Shown: positions 23,164 to 34,450, counted from the stretch's first letter. The stretch: 64,000 nucleotides of DNA from Nemertoderma westbladi (GCA_032718475.1 JAUCBJ010005732.1:1-64000); one strand, 5' to 3'. The notes: generated from the sequence alone by a model not told the origin. A program made the numbers and translations.

Positions 23164-24838
23164 GACTGATTCCAGTTTCCACCGAGAACCGGGAATGCCA
23201 CGGATTTTACGATTTTAAACATGCTGATTACGCAGATTTTACTAACTACATCAACAGTTGCGATTGGTCTAATTTATATCTAATGTGTAATACAGTAGAT
23301 GATTTTTGGAATGCTTTTTCTTGTAAACTAAAAACGGGTATTGATCAGTTTGTGCCTTTTAAACAATTTAAATCAATCATCAAACCCCACCCAGAACATA
23401 TTCGTGTTTTACAGTGCAAAAAGAAACAGCTGTGGCGTCGCCGGCACACAACCGGGGGCAAAATAGCATATGATCAATGTGCTAAAGAAGTTTCTAAGGA
23501 AATCTTCCGTGCGGCTTGCATAAAGGAGAATAAAATTTTATCTTCCGAAAATAAGAGTACCCTTTTCAATTACGTTAACTCCAAGCGTAAAGGAAAGTCG
23601 GGAATTGCCCCTCTGAAACATAAGGGGGATATAGTGGTCGATGATTTGATAAAAGCCCGTATTTTCGCTGAAGTATTAAGCGAAAATTTTAATTTAGATA
23701 ATGATAATATACCTAGTTTTAAACGTAGGATTGATTCTAGAACCAATTTATCAAAAGTTGATTTCTGTCCCGTTACAGTATATGCTATGCTTAGGAAACT
23801 TAAAAAAAAGACCAGCCGTACACCTGACGGATTACCGAACATTCTCTTCTCAAATTTCTCTCGCTGCATTGCGGCACCACTATCGGCACTTTTCAAAATT
23901 TCTTTTGAATATCACGCGTTACCGACGATATGGCTTACAGCCAATGTCATTCCGCTATACAAAAAGGGAAATCCGTCAGACCCGTACAATTACAGGCCAG
24001 TCTCATTAACATGTGTAGCGTGCAAATTCTTTTGATTCTATTATACATTCAAAGCTATTGATTAAACTGTCTAGTTATGGGATTTCGGGCGACCTATTAT
24101 CTTGGCTATCGGCATTTCTCAGTAACAGAACCCGAAGAATATTTGTTGGAGATAAATATTCCGACTACTGTCGGGTCGTATCCGGAACAATACAGGGCAG
24201 TGTCCTCGGACCGGTTTTGTTCCTGATATACATAAACGACTTACCACCGCTTTTGGACAGGGATAACGTGTCCTGCCGTTTATTTGCCGATAATGTCAAG
24301 CTATATGGTCCGTCCAATGAAAGTCATAGTCTGAACGCTAGCCTCTCTAGGTTAGAGACCTGGGCCAACCTTTGGCAGCTAAATATAGCCCCGGATAAAT
24401 GTATGGTTCTACATATAGGTGCAAATAATAATAATTACAATTATGTGCTAGGCAATAAAGTGATAAAGAAGGTTACGAAATGTAAAGATTTAGGTATTAT
24501 TATATCTGCGGATTTGAAGTTTGATAAATACTGTAAACAACAGTGTACAAAGGCTTTTAACATAACTAATATGATATTTCGTTGCTTTAAGACTAGCAAT
24601 AAAGGTGCAATATTAACAGCCTATAAATCATACGTTAGACCGATTCTAGAATACTGTACACCAGTATGGTTGCCTTTTTCATTAGGCAGTATTGATCTTG
24701 TGGAGAGTGTCCAGCGATATTTTACACGTAGATTGTTTAGCCGTTGCAATATTAGTTACAAACCGTACATATATAGAATACAACACCTTAATTTACAACC
24801 GCTGGAAGTCCGACGATATATTTTTGATCTAAAGTTAC
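23164..24838 (+). pseudogene. LINE ORF2, reverse transcriptase part, broken
   Basis: The linker and N-terminal RT lie in a frame open to 24035, including RTPDGLPN and NYRPVSLTCVACK. At about 24030 the sequence jumps to FDSIIHSKL in another frame, skipping roughly 60-70 residues usually present, including the first catalytic Asp region. The remaining palm has GSVLGPVLFLIYINDLPP and then FADNVKLYG, where the second catalytic pair Asp-Asp has become Asp-Asn. The frame ends at the hAT insertion at 24839. The copy cannot be active. Confidence 0.82.
24831..24838. repeat. 8-bp target duplication (left) of hAT element
   Basis: AAAGTTAC, identical to 27362-27369. Joining the flanks without one copy restores the LINE reading frame across the site, confirming the duplication. 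Confidence 0.92.
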
Positions 24839-27361
24839 CAGTGCCGGATTAACCTTAAGGCATATAAGGCACGTGCCTTAGGGCCAGACGAAAATACGGG
24901 CCATTTTTTCTCAGCGAGTCTGTGAAAAAAACTATTTTTATCTGAAAAGTCCACATTTTTTCTCACTAAAATTTCTAGAAAACAGAACAAAGGTGCATTT
25001 TTCGACTATTTCCTATCACTAGATTTGTGGTAGAAATTGCAAAATTGTAGCTCAATCGACCGACAGCTGCTTGTGTTATTAGTTCAAGACCGGATAGCAG
25101 TGAAATAATAAAATATGGGCAGTAAAACATTAAAGTGCTAATTATGAACAATGGAGAATTTAATTTTATTTATTTGTGGGGAATTATTTGTAGTTATGTA
25201 CTTAAAACTTTCTAGAACAACTAAATACAAGATGGAATTTCATTAAAATTTCCAGAAGGTCGGAGTAACTATCGAGACACACCAGGAACCTAAAAAAATT
25301 GAAATTTTTTTGTGTCTATGTTTTAATTGCACCAAAAACCAAAAATGACACATTTTCGAAGTTTATATTAGAAATACATTTGATAATTGTTTTAAACATA
25401 TGTTTTTAGAGGTTCCACAATTGTGTCTCACAACTAAAAACCTGCTGCGAAAATTTCAGCTTATTCCATCAAGCCGTTCTCGTGAAAAAGGTACATTTAT
25501 TTCGAAATTTCACGAAAAATAAGATGCTGAGAAAAACGCATTTTAAGTTTTCAAACCTTCCCGCTAATTTTATGTAAAACGCGGGAAATTTCAAAAATAA
25601 GCCAAAATATAATAAACTACTCCAGCAAAAATTTACCAACCAAAATTTACGAACCAAAATTTACGATTTAGGGGTTTTCGTAGTCGCTTAATTTATTTCT
25701 GATATATGTTTTAATGTTTGATGATATCTGAACTGCCTGTCTGTCTTTCATTCTGTCTGTCTGTCTGTCTGACTGTCAATCTCACAGACAATAAATAAGT
25801 AAGCACATCACTTTACTATAATTTATGATATGGGGGTTTTCCTGGTGTCTGATTCCATTTCCGATGTCAACTTTAATATTTGACTGAACCTAGAATGTCT
25901 GTTTTTATGTCTGTCTGTCTGTCAGTCAAAATATAAGGAGGCATGTCACCTGAATAAAATTTCAGATATGGGGGTTTTCCTAGTCTATGATTTCATTTAT
26001 AATACATGTTTTAATGTTTGATGACATCTGGACTGTCTGTATGTCTATTTGTCTGTCGGTCTGCCTGTCTGTTTGTCTGTCTGTCTGACTACGTAGTGTG
26101 ATTCGTTATGTTTTTGACAGACAGTCCGACAGACGGACAGACAAACTAGATTACGTCAAATTTGAAAACTGACCCCGGAAATGAAATCCGCGACCACGGG
26201 TGGTGTACATTTTTATATCCATAATTTGTTGACAAACAGAAAGACAGACCAATAGACAGACAAAAAGAAAAACAGACAACTTAAGCTTATGATGTGATGT
26301 TAGGATTTCGATTTCTGAAATCTACGTTAAATTCTGATTTAGAATTAATAAAAAAAAATTTCGAAAATTTTCATATTTTTGAAAAGTACTGGGGTACCAT
26401 CTCCCCCTAATTTAACCGAAATTCAGATGTTCTGCCCTCGTATATTGCATTTTGCATACGATGGCATTTTAGGTGCAATTCTGGCAAAACCTAAAACTGT
26501 CGGACAGCATAATTGAATTTGGGTAAATTAAAATTAGTGACAAAAAGTACTTATTTCCGAGACTGTTCTCTTATCGAAGAACATTACTTTCTCAGCAAGT
26601 TCAAATCTAGATCAGAAATATTATACTGTATCTTTGCACTAAGCCCGCACTTTTGGTGTGTTATATTTATCCTGTAAAGATAAGTACCCTGCAAAACCTA
26701 CAGCAAATAAATAACACATTCCCACGATTCGATCAAAATTGCTAAATGCCTACAGGGGCCAGTCAGCCTTAAGGTGGCTAACTATAACACCTACAGAAAT
26801 GAAATTTTCGAAAATTTACAAATTTTTTTGTAGTTTGATAGAAGGGCTTTCATAAAAGGTGATATCTGTTTTCAACATTGAATTATTTTTTGACCTCAAA
26901 ACTGCTCTTTTCAACAACATAATATATTGCTGATATTTATGCCTCTCTGTATAAAACAACCTTTTTATCAGTATGTCGATTTTGACTTTTTTCATCACTA
27001 AATTGCCTACTACTTTTTTTATTTTTTACTCAATTTCCATTAAACATATACCAAAATGTTTAGCATCTTTAGGGCTACAATCGTGAATATTGGTTTGTAA
27101 AACATTGCCATTTGGATCTTCTAGAACCGATTTTGTAACGATTTGCTACACTTTGTCTATCACAAAATAGTACTTAGTACTTATTTACACGCAGTCATCC
27201 AACGAAAATACTTTATATTTCCTTCGCAACATTTTCAAATTTCAGTTGTTTTTAGCAGCTTTTTCTTTTGAAAGGGTTTGCGGAAAAATATCAACTTTCG
27301 GGCCATTTTTGGAAATTACTAAAATGTGCCTTAGGGCCACCAGAGGCTTAATCCGGCACTG
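24839..27361. mobile_element. hAT-like non-autonomous DNA transposon (2,523 bp) in a LINE
   Basis: Ends are CAGTGCCGGATTAA and its inverted copy TTAATCCGGCACTG, flanked by perfect 8-bp duplications; 8-bp sites and CAG-type ends are typical of hAT. The subterminal word GTGCCTTAGGGCC occurs near both ends. There is no transposase frame. The interior holds repeated modules with GTCT microsatellites in direct and inverted orientation (25660-26290). It inserted after the LINE was already present. Confidence 0.88.
25660..26290. repeat. GTCT microsatellites with repeated 70-bp modules
   Basis: Direct modules near 25670, 25830 and 25970 share GGGGTTTTCCTxGT, TGATTTCATTTCCGATGTCA and TTTAATGTTTGATGA, each followed by (TGTC)n. 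Near 26100-26290 the complementary order occurs with (GACA)n. The two arms could pair into a long hairpin. Similar modules lie at 43390-43700 and 47690-48110. Confidence 0.85.
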
Positions 27362-27369
27362 AAAGTTAC
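27362..27369. repeat. 8-bp target duplication (right) of hAT element
   Basis: AAAGTTAC, identical to 24831-24838. Confidence 0.92.
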
Positions 27370-27645
27370 TTTTCAGTATAGAGAGAAATTTAGTTGATTT
27401 AGATTTTGGTGCGCTATTTAGCTAACCGTCCGGGTCTGCGTGGCCACTCTCACAAGTTAAATGTACCTAGATGTAGATTAATTATTTCTAAAAACTCATT
27501 TACCAGCCGTGTTGTGCCAGTCTGGAATGATTTGCCAGAAGATATAGTAGATTCCAGAACACTTGTCAGTTTTGCGACCAAGCTCAAGAACCACGATTTC
27601 CTACCAATTTGCAAATTTAATCGACCACTAATCGGTCGCTCGTAA
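27370..27645 (+). pseudogene. LINE ORF2 C-terminal end
   Basis: Continues the LINE after the hAT insertion. The first 12 or so codons follow the preceding frame; a one-base shift near 27405 moves the rest into another frame. The tail reads SRVVPVWNDLPEDIVDS and FATKLKNHDFL, the characteristic C-terminal signature of CR1/Jockey-like ORF2 proteins, and stops at 27645. Confidence 0.85.
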
Positions 27646-27900
27646 TAAATGTTTCTGGGCTCTACGGTATTTACAGTTAATTTTATTCGTATTTCTTTTT
27701 AAATTTGTTTTTTTTTAAGTTGATGTAAATTTTAATGTTTAGTGATTTTAAATTTTGTTTTTTATTAACACCCGTAAGCGCTGATACGCCTGGGTGGTTT
27801 TTCTCCCTCCACTAATTATGTTTTATCTTACTTAACGTGCAACAAATAGTTATAATATGATGTAATAAAGGAGTGTTGACTAATGTTCAATCAATAAAAG
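27646..27900 (+). other. probable LINE 3' untranslated region
   Basis: Non-coding tail after the ORF2 stop. No poly(A) is present; the end is probably near AATAAAGGAGTG or ATCAATAAAAG at about 27862-27900, where the sequence changes to the next repeat family. Confidence 0.45.
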
Positions 27901-29093
27901 TCAAGGTCAAACATTTGAACAGGTTTGTGGCTCACTCCATGAAAAGTTCAACCTCCCCACTAATTTCTAAAAATGAGATGTAGCTTTGAATTTATACTTC
28001 TTTTAGGTCAAAATTTATCGTACTTCCTGAATTCAGTGCTAAAAATTGTATCAACACAGGTGGTTTCTCAAAAATAGCACCTGCTCTGCACAAAATGTGA
28101 ATAAAAGTGTGCAAAAGTTTCGTTTCCTGTAGGCACTTCCTATGACCAATAAATTAACATTTCTGAGCATGTACCAAATCAAAAACAAACCCATTTTCGA
28201 ATTTTTTTGGTTTCATTTAATTTCACCAGTGTTTCATTCCTTTGTAATGAAATCGATAAAGTTAATCATGTGATGTCCCATACTTTAACTAAAATAGTGA
28301 AATTTTTAGTTTATTCACAAAGATGAAACTCAGCCTAATCACCCAGTGGAATGCAAAGCACGTTTGTGTTGCGTCATCGTATAAAACAATTAGTTTCATC
28401 TTCACTCCCTCAGAATATTCATGGCGGCCAATTGAAAATTATCCCATACTTTACCATTAATAATGGCGATTATATTAGTGCACTGTATTAATCTAATATG
28501 TAAAGCCAGGAGTGTTATACAGTAATACTCTAAGGCCATAGTAGGCCGTAAGAGTATGAGTCTATATTTGAACTGAGAATCATTCCTCAGTCAAGAAATC
28601 TTTGAGTTTATGCATGTAAAGTCCCGTACTTTACAACAAATTTCAAAAAATGTAGTTTTTTAGCAGATAAGAAGATCGGTAAGTACAGTAATTGATACAT
28701 TTTCAGAAAAATGGAAAGAATTTCTAAACTTTTCACAGACTACATGTGTACCAAGTTTGGTTATTTTTCATCAATAATTGGCGGACTTATTTCGGTTTTT
28801 ATCAAAATTTTGAAACTATCGGTACCAACAGACAGATTGCCTGATATGTGACCTTTGATTCATTAAACCTCAGATTCTTTCCAAACTTTTGACAGACTTC
28901 ATACGTACCAGGTTTGGTTTAATTTCATCTATAAATGACAAGAGTTATACAATATTAGCGATCAAAAATTAGACAGATGACAGACAACTCCTCAACGGCA
29001 CCCATATGCTAAGACTTCGGGTCAATTTGGGGGTCGCCGCACATTTTGCATCCATATCTTGGTTGGAAATACTTAGTTGCACTTTATTATCAC
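27901..29093. repeat. dispersed repeat with GTCCC(A/G)TACTTTAC words (left part)
   Basis: No gene was recognised. The word TCCC(A/G)TACTTTA occurs near 28275, 28442 and 28621, and again at 33957, 33980, 34171 and 34344 on the far side of the Penelope-like element. The element therefore split one repeat unit. Segments near 28740 and 28910 share GTACCA(A/G)GTTTGGTT. Confidence 0.6.
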
Positions 29094-29106
29094 TAATTAT
29101 CCAGAA
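29094..29106. repeat. target duplication (left) of Penelope-like element
   Basis: TAATTATCCAGAA matches 33887-33899, partly overlapping the end of the right pseudo-LTR. Length of 13 bp is in the usual range for these elements. Confidence 0.7.
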
Positions 29107-29107
29107 G

Positions 29108-29399
29108 TGAGGTGCTGCTTCCCAGTGGTTAGACGGATACACTTCTACCTTGTTTCACTTTACCGTCCCGTCTCCCTTGGGAACTTCTATCTATTGTCTC
29201 CTTTCTAGCACTAGCTACTTGAGAAAGCCCCCATTGGGGCGAAACCTACTGATCAGCTGACAGCCGTCAGCTTATCACTGAGTGCATGCAACGTCTAATG
29301 GTCAGTTGCTTTTTTATTTTAGTATTTGTATCGTACTGTACTGGCATACCTACCGGTAAGGTTTTTACTTCAGCTTGACAATTAAAGAATAAAATAATT
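29108..29399 (+). repeat. left pseudo-LTR of the PLE
   Basis: Nearly identical to 33600-33891 in direct orientation; differences seen include TCTATCTA versus TCTGTCTA and AGCTTATCAC versus AGCTGATCAC. It carries the stem AGCCCCCATTGGGGC and the palindromic CTGATCAGCTGACAGC...GTCAGC segment. Confidence 0.92.
29216..29246 (+). ncRNA. hammerhead-ribozyme-like motif (left), probably inactive
   Basis: ACTTGAGAAAGCCCCCATTG with GGGCGAAACC forms a stem-loop closed by GAAA. PLE pseudo-LTRs are known to carry minimal hammerhead ribozymes with a CUGANGA box, a stem and GAAA. Here the first box reads TTGAGAA, so a conserved G appears to be A. An identical copy lies at 33710-33738. Confidence 0.45.
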
Positions 29400-29714
29400 G
29401 TATTAACTCAAGCATTTAATTATTATTTATATATTTCCTTTTGGGTTTGCTTGTACCAAGTGTTCGTGGTTACTTCTATTCACCAGCAACGGGGTTGCAG
29501 TTTCCGATCCGCCTGTCATCGTCATCCGACTTCGACAGTCAGGTGACTTCGTATTCGGTTGCTGGTTGGCGACGGATTTGATTGGCTGGCGTTTGTATGT
29601 GGGTTGTGGTCTTTGAGCACCCCAGTCGGTCCCTGTCGTACCGAGTTTCTCGGTTAGTCTGCGCGCCACAGATCTTGGTTTACTGGCATCAGTTTCTCGG
29701 CTGTTCCTTGCCAA
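29400..29714 (+). other. PLE leader between pseudo-LTR and minisatellite
   Basis: A non-coding stretch with no recognised motif. Frames crossing it run into the minisatellite and look incidental. Confidence 0.5.
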
Positions 29715-30850
29715 CAAGTACGGGTTCTCATCTGCGAGTTCGGGTCTCATCTGCGAGTTTGGGTTCTCATCACGAGTTCGGGTTCTCATCTAAGAGTTTG
29801 GGTTCGCTTCTAGGAGTTCGGGTTCTCATCTACGAGCTCGGGTTCTCATCTACGAGTTTGTGTTCTCATCTACGAGTTCGGGTTCGCATCAACGAGTTTG
29901 GGTCTCATCTACGACAGTACGAGTTTGGGTTCTCATCTACGAGTTCGTGTTCTCATCTACGAGTTCGGGTTCTCATCTGCGAGTTCGGGTTCTCATCACA
30001 AGTTCGGGTTCTCATCTACGAGCTCGGGTTCTCATCTACGAGTGAGTCGGGATCGCATCAACGAGTTCGGGTCTCATCTACGACAGTACGAGTTTGGGTT
30101 CTCATCTATGAGTTCGTGTTCTCATCTACGAGTTCGGGTTCTCATCTGCGAGTTCGGGTTATCATCACGAGTTCGGGTTCTCATCTACGAGTTCGGGTTT
30201 GCTTCTACGAGTTCGGGTTCTCATCTACAAGCTCGGGTTCTCATCTACGAGTTTGTGTTCTCATCTACGAGTTCGGGTTCTCATCTGCAAGTTCGGGTTC
30301 TCATCATGAGTTCGGGTTCTCATCTATGAGTTTGGGTTCGCTTCTACGAGTTCGTGTTCTCATCTACGAGTTCGGGTTCTCATCTGCGAGTTCGGGTTAT
30401 CATCACGAGTTCGGGTTCTCATCTACGAGTTCGGGTTCGCTTCTACGAGTTCGGGTTCTCATCTCCGAGCTCGGGTTCTCATCTACGAGTTCGGGTTCTC
30501 ATCTACGAGTGAGTCGGGATCGCATCAACGAGTTCGGGTCTCATCTACGACAGTACGAGTTCGGGTTCTCATCTACGAATTCGTGTTCTCATCTACGAGT
30601 TTAGGTTCTCATCTGCGAGTTCGGGTTCTCATCACGAGTTCGGGTTCTCATCTACGAGTTCGGGTTCGCTTATACGAGTTTGGGTTCTCATCTATGAGCT
30701 CGGGTTCTCATCTACGAGTTCGGGTTCTCATCTACGAGTTCGGGTTCGCAGCAACGAGTTTGGGTCTCATCTACGACAGTACGAGTTTGGGTTCTCATCT
30801 ACGAGTTCGAGTTCTCATCTACGAGTTCGGGTTCTCATCTACGAGTTATT
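29715..30850 (+). repeat. 20-bp minisatellite within the PLE
   Basis: About 55 imperfect units of GAGTTCGGGTTCTCATCTAC, with variants lacking a base and variants with GCTTCTACGAG. Larger blocks are repeated, for example around GTGAGTCGGGATCGCATCAACG at 30045 and 30508, so segments were duplicated as groups. Because 20 is not a multiple of 3, each unit is read in successive frames and a long open frame (29582-30604) arises without coding evidence. Confidence 0.92.
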
Positions 30851-31129
30851 CGGTTTTTCGCCATAAGATTATTAGACTTTGGTATACAGTTTTATATTTT
30901 TATTCATTTTTAACCTTCTTTTTAGTCTTTCATTTATTTATTTGATCATCGATTTATTTGAACATTTTTCTGTATTGAGTTATTTTGACATAATTATTGG
31001 AGTATTGTTGAATCGTCTATTAGGGTCATATTGTTTGTTGTGCCTGTCCAGTGTGCCCTTATGTATTTGAAGTTGAATAGGTTCATTGTCCTCCTTGGGT
31101 GTTATTTTTCAGTGGTTGGGTTGGTTGGG

Positions 31130-33040
31130 ATGGCTGCCGATGGATCGAACCCTTTTCCCACTGACTTCGTGGCTGCGCTCCGTGGGAAGGGGGAGTGGAG
31201 AACGTTCCTCAGGTATAGAGATGTGGTTCTCAAAGCGGGGAACCTTGCCACTGACACGGTTTTCTTAACCCGTTGTAGTGATTCTGGTGTGGTGCCACGG
31301 TTTCTGGCATTCAAGGTACCTCCATCTCGTCCATTTGCAGAACCTGATGCTATTCGGGCCTTTCAGCTGCGGTTGCTAAACACAACCTTAGCTAGGAGGG
31401 TGAATGAGCTGAAGGCTGCAGAGGGTCGTGTGGAGAGTACCAAGCATCACCTTGCCACTTGACTGGGAGACTCTCAGCTGATTGAGGATGCCGTCCACCA
31501 GGCTAACACCTGGTGTAACGGTAAACTCGAGCGGTGGAGGGCTGACCAGGACGAGAAGTTTAGGTGGTGGGCCGGAAGCCAAGGGACACCCTTACTTAAT
31601 GTCCACGACACAGTCCGGTGCGAGGATGGTATTGTTCTGCCTGAGACGGTTGAGTCGTTGCTCAGACTTGGGGCCAAGAACCCGGTCAAAACCAAGTTTG
31701 ACACCGCACTCTTCTACTCTCAGGTAGATTATTTCACCCACGCCACTGATGCTGACAAAGTAAGTGTGTCACACCACTCCCAGAATTACGCCAGGTTAAT
31801 GCGCTTACAGCGGCAGTCAGATGCTGTCGCCACGCCCGCGCGTTACCTGAAGCAACAGGGCCTGATTGCTGTGCCGTTTGACAAGGGGAACGGCTATTGT
31901 GTTATGAGGAAGGAGTCGTATCTGACCAAGGCTGATACTCTCATCGCCTACCCCGCCAAGTTTGGTCCCCCTCCAGGCCACCCGGGTGCTGTGAAGATCG
32001 ATATTTACCGTCGTAGGGCCGAGGTTATACGGGACGAGGTCACCAGTATTGTGGGTAAGGAGAGTAAGGAACTCCTAGCCAAGTTACTACTGCGCAAGGA
32101 TACTACTCCCCCGAGGCTGTACGGCCTCGCTAAGGTCCACAAGGCTGGTGTCCCTCTCTGCCCGATAACTTCAATGCCCAGCAGCATCTACCACCCTGTC
32201 ACTGAGTACCTCAGGGACATGTTGCAGGTGCTGCCAGAGGGTAGGATTGGTACTAACAGCGCTGGGGCTGCCGATCGTCTCGCCGAGCTGGAGGTAGAAC
32301 CCACGGACCACCTCTACTCCCTGGACGTAGTGAGTTTATTCACTAACGTTCCACTCAAGGAGGCGGTGCAGCTTGCTGCTGATCTACTGTACGAGCAACA
32401 TCCTGACCAGCCTATCAACAAGGACCAATTTATTCGTCTTATGTTGATTGCTACACAGGATGTTGTATTCCTGGATCACCGTGGTAATTACCGTTGTCAG
32501 AGGGATGGTGTTGCCATGGGCTCCCCTTTGGGTCCCATACTCGCCAACATCTTTCTGTCACAGTTCGATGAGCAGATCGCGGCGGGTACAAAGCTTAGCG
32601 ATAGGTACATTGATGACGTGTTTAGCGTTGGTAGCAACGACCCCACTGAGAAGCTGAGAGAGGTAAATGCCCTCCACCCCAATCTTAAGTTTACACTTGA
32701 GTTGGAGGAACAGGGCCGCTTGCCTTTCCTGGATTTGGTTGTGTCCCGTACTGACCACGCGCTTGCGACGGCGTGGTACCGCAAGCCTACAGATACCGGG
32801 CTTGTTCTTAATGCTACTGCGTGTGCCCCTGAGGCATATAAACGGGGGGTAGTTCGTGGAATGTTTCATCGCATTTTCAACGTCAGTAAGGGCAGGGATG
32901 GCTCCCAGCTCCATACTGCAATTGGCGAAGCTAATACCATTCTTAGCAATAACCAATATACGAATGCGATGATTCAACGCGAGCTTACCGCCGTCCGTGC
33001 CGCTAGGGGCGTCCTGGCAATTGTAGTGAGAGCGAGGTGA
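31130..33040 (+). pseudogene. PLE reverse transcriptase ORF with one in-frame TGA
   Basis: The best ATG is at 31130 (MAADGSNPF). The frame is interrupted once by TGA at 31460-31462 and otherwise runs to 33040. After an N-terminal region come PLE-type RT motifs: PFDKGNGYCVM, LYGLAKVHK, SLDVVSLFTNVPL (catalytic Asp codon at 32324), GVAMGSPLGPILANIFL, RYIDDVF (Asp pair at 32612-32617), LPFLDLVVSR and TAWYRKPTDTG. These are closest to telomerase-related Penelope RTs. All catalytic Asp residues are kept. The TGA could be a single nonsense change, a sequencing error or, less likely, a recoding site. Confidence 0.88.
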
Positions 33041-33624
33041 CTGCGGTTGCACCCACTGAGGTCATTGACCTGGTGGATCCAGCACCCGTAGATAATCCCA
33101 GGCCTATCATCTGTAAGTTTGAGTACCGCGGTCGGGCTACCGAACTTTTCGTTTGTAGGCTACGTGGTCTAGTACCGAGATCTTGCGCACGGCCAGTGCG
33201 GTTTGTTTACACAACTGCCAAACTGCGCCAATTACTGCCATCATTGAAACATCCGGTTCCCGATATTCTGGCTTCTAACGTCGTGTATTCATTTGCTTTT
33301 CCCTCTTGTAAGGGGGAATATGTTGGACATACCATCCAACACTTATTTGAACGCGTTAGACAGCATCAAGACGGGTCGGCCAATGATGGTAGTGAACAAG
33401 GCAAGACAGTTCACAACCATATCATGACGCACCGCGGGGAGCCCAACACACGTTGGTTGACCGACTGGCGAGAGTTGTTCAAACACTTCAAGGTTATTGC
33501 ACGGCACCCTTTGCGTCCTGTCCTGCAAAAACTAGAAATGTTTTATATACGCACTCGCCAGCCAGCTATTAACAAGCAGAAACGTGATTGGCGCAAGTTT
33601 GAGGTGCTGCTTCCCAGTGGTTAG
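33037..33624 (+). pseudogene. PLE GIY-YIG endonuclease domain, frame-shifted from RT
   Basis: The RT frame ends at 33040 and this frame overlaps it, whereas PLEs usually encode both domains in one protein; a small indel just upstream probably separated them. The domain reads VVYSFAFPSCKGEYVGHT, then LFERVRQHQ, then HNHI and a distal LEMFYIRTRQPAIN with the conserved Glu. The first GIY is degenerate (VVY), as in other PLEs; the Cys-rich linker is weak. The last seven codons and the stop lie inside the right pseudo-LTR. Confidence 0.85.
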
Positions 33625-33891
33625 ACGGATACACTTCTACCTTGTTTCACTTTACCGTCCCGTCTCCCTTGGGAACTTCTGTCTATTGTCTCCTTTCTAG
33701 CACTAGCTACTTGAGAAAGCCCCCATTGGGGCGAAACCTACTGATCAGCTGACAGCCGTCAGCTGATCACTGAGTGCATGCAACGTCTAATGGTCAGTTG
33801 CTTTTTTATTTTAGTATTTGTATCGTACTGTACTGGCATACCTACCGGTAAGGTTTTTACTTCAGCTTGACAATTAAATAATAAAATAATT
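33600..33891 (+). repeat. right pseudo-LTR of the PLE
   Basis: Direct copy of 29108-29399. It includes the end of the endonuclease frame, the hammerhead-like stem at 33710-33738 and the AT-rich 3' end of the element. Confidence 0.92.
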
Positions 33892-33899
33892 ATCCAGAA

Positions 33900-34450
33900 A
33901 TTACTGTTATGTTATGTTAAGTGTAAGAGACCATTTTGACCATAAAATTCGTACAGGTCCCGTACTTTACCTAGCAATGTCCCATACTTTACCACACACA
34001 CCACACTGTAAAAAATTAGCAATGTAGCAATTCGTCTGATATTTATATTTTTATTTAAGCTTAATAATACAGCTTTATCCTAAACATCAACTCAACACTG
34101 TACCTGCGCACAATTCGCTAAACTTTAGAATTGAAATCATAAAATAAAAAAAACCATTTCGTACGAATCCGTACTTTACCTTAATTGGACAAGCTGGTGT
34201 TTTCTCAAAAGTGACTAAGTCCCGCCATAAGCTTCGCAAAATCAAAGCTGATATTCGAAAGTTCAATCCAAGCACAATTTTGTGCACATATGTGCTGTGG
34301 ATAACATTGTACAGGCAATCAAAGTTCAAAATTGTGTACGAATGTCCCGTACTTTACTTTGGAATGAGCCATTTAAGGAAATGTAATTTTCAAAAAACGT
34401 CTCAAAAAAAGTGCCAAAAGTAGGGTTAAAAAATGGTGCTATAACTTGAA
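33900..34450. repeat. dispersed repeat with GTCCC(A/G)TACTTTAC words (right part)
   Basis: Continuation of the 27901-29093 repeat after the PLE. The words occur at 33957, 33980, 34171 and 34344. No gene was recognised. Confidence 0.6.

Larger units (their letters stand above)
29107..33899 (+). mobile_element. Penelope-like element (PLE), about 4.8 kb
   Basis: Two direct pseudo-LTRs of about 292 bp flank a 20-bp minisatellite, an RT frame and a GIY-YIG endonuclease frame. The pseudo-LTR pair and the RT plus GIY-YIG combination are diagnostic of EN(+) Penelope-like elements. The copy has one in-frame stop and one frame change but otherwise a well preserved coding region. It is inserted in the repeat of 27.9-34.45 kb. 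Confidence 0.9.

Noticed and set aside
29582-30604. 340-codon open frame over the 20-bp minisatellite
   Set aside because: The peptide is a by-product of the repeat; other frames are open too and there is no domain.
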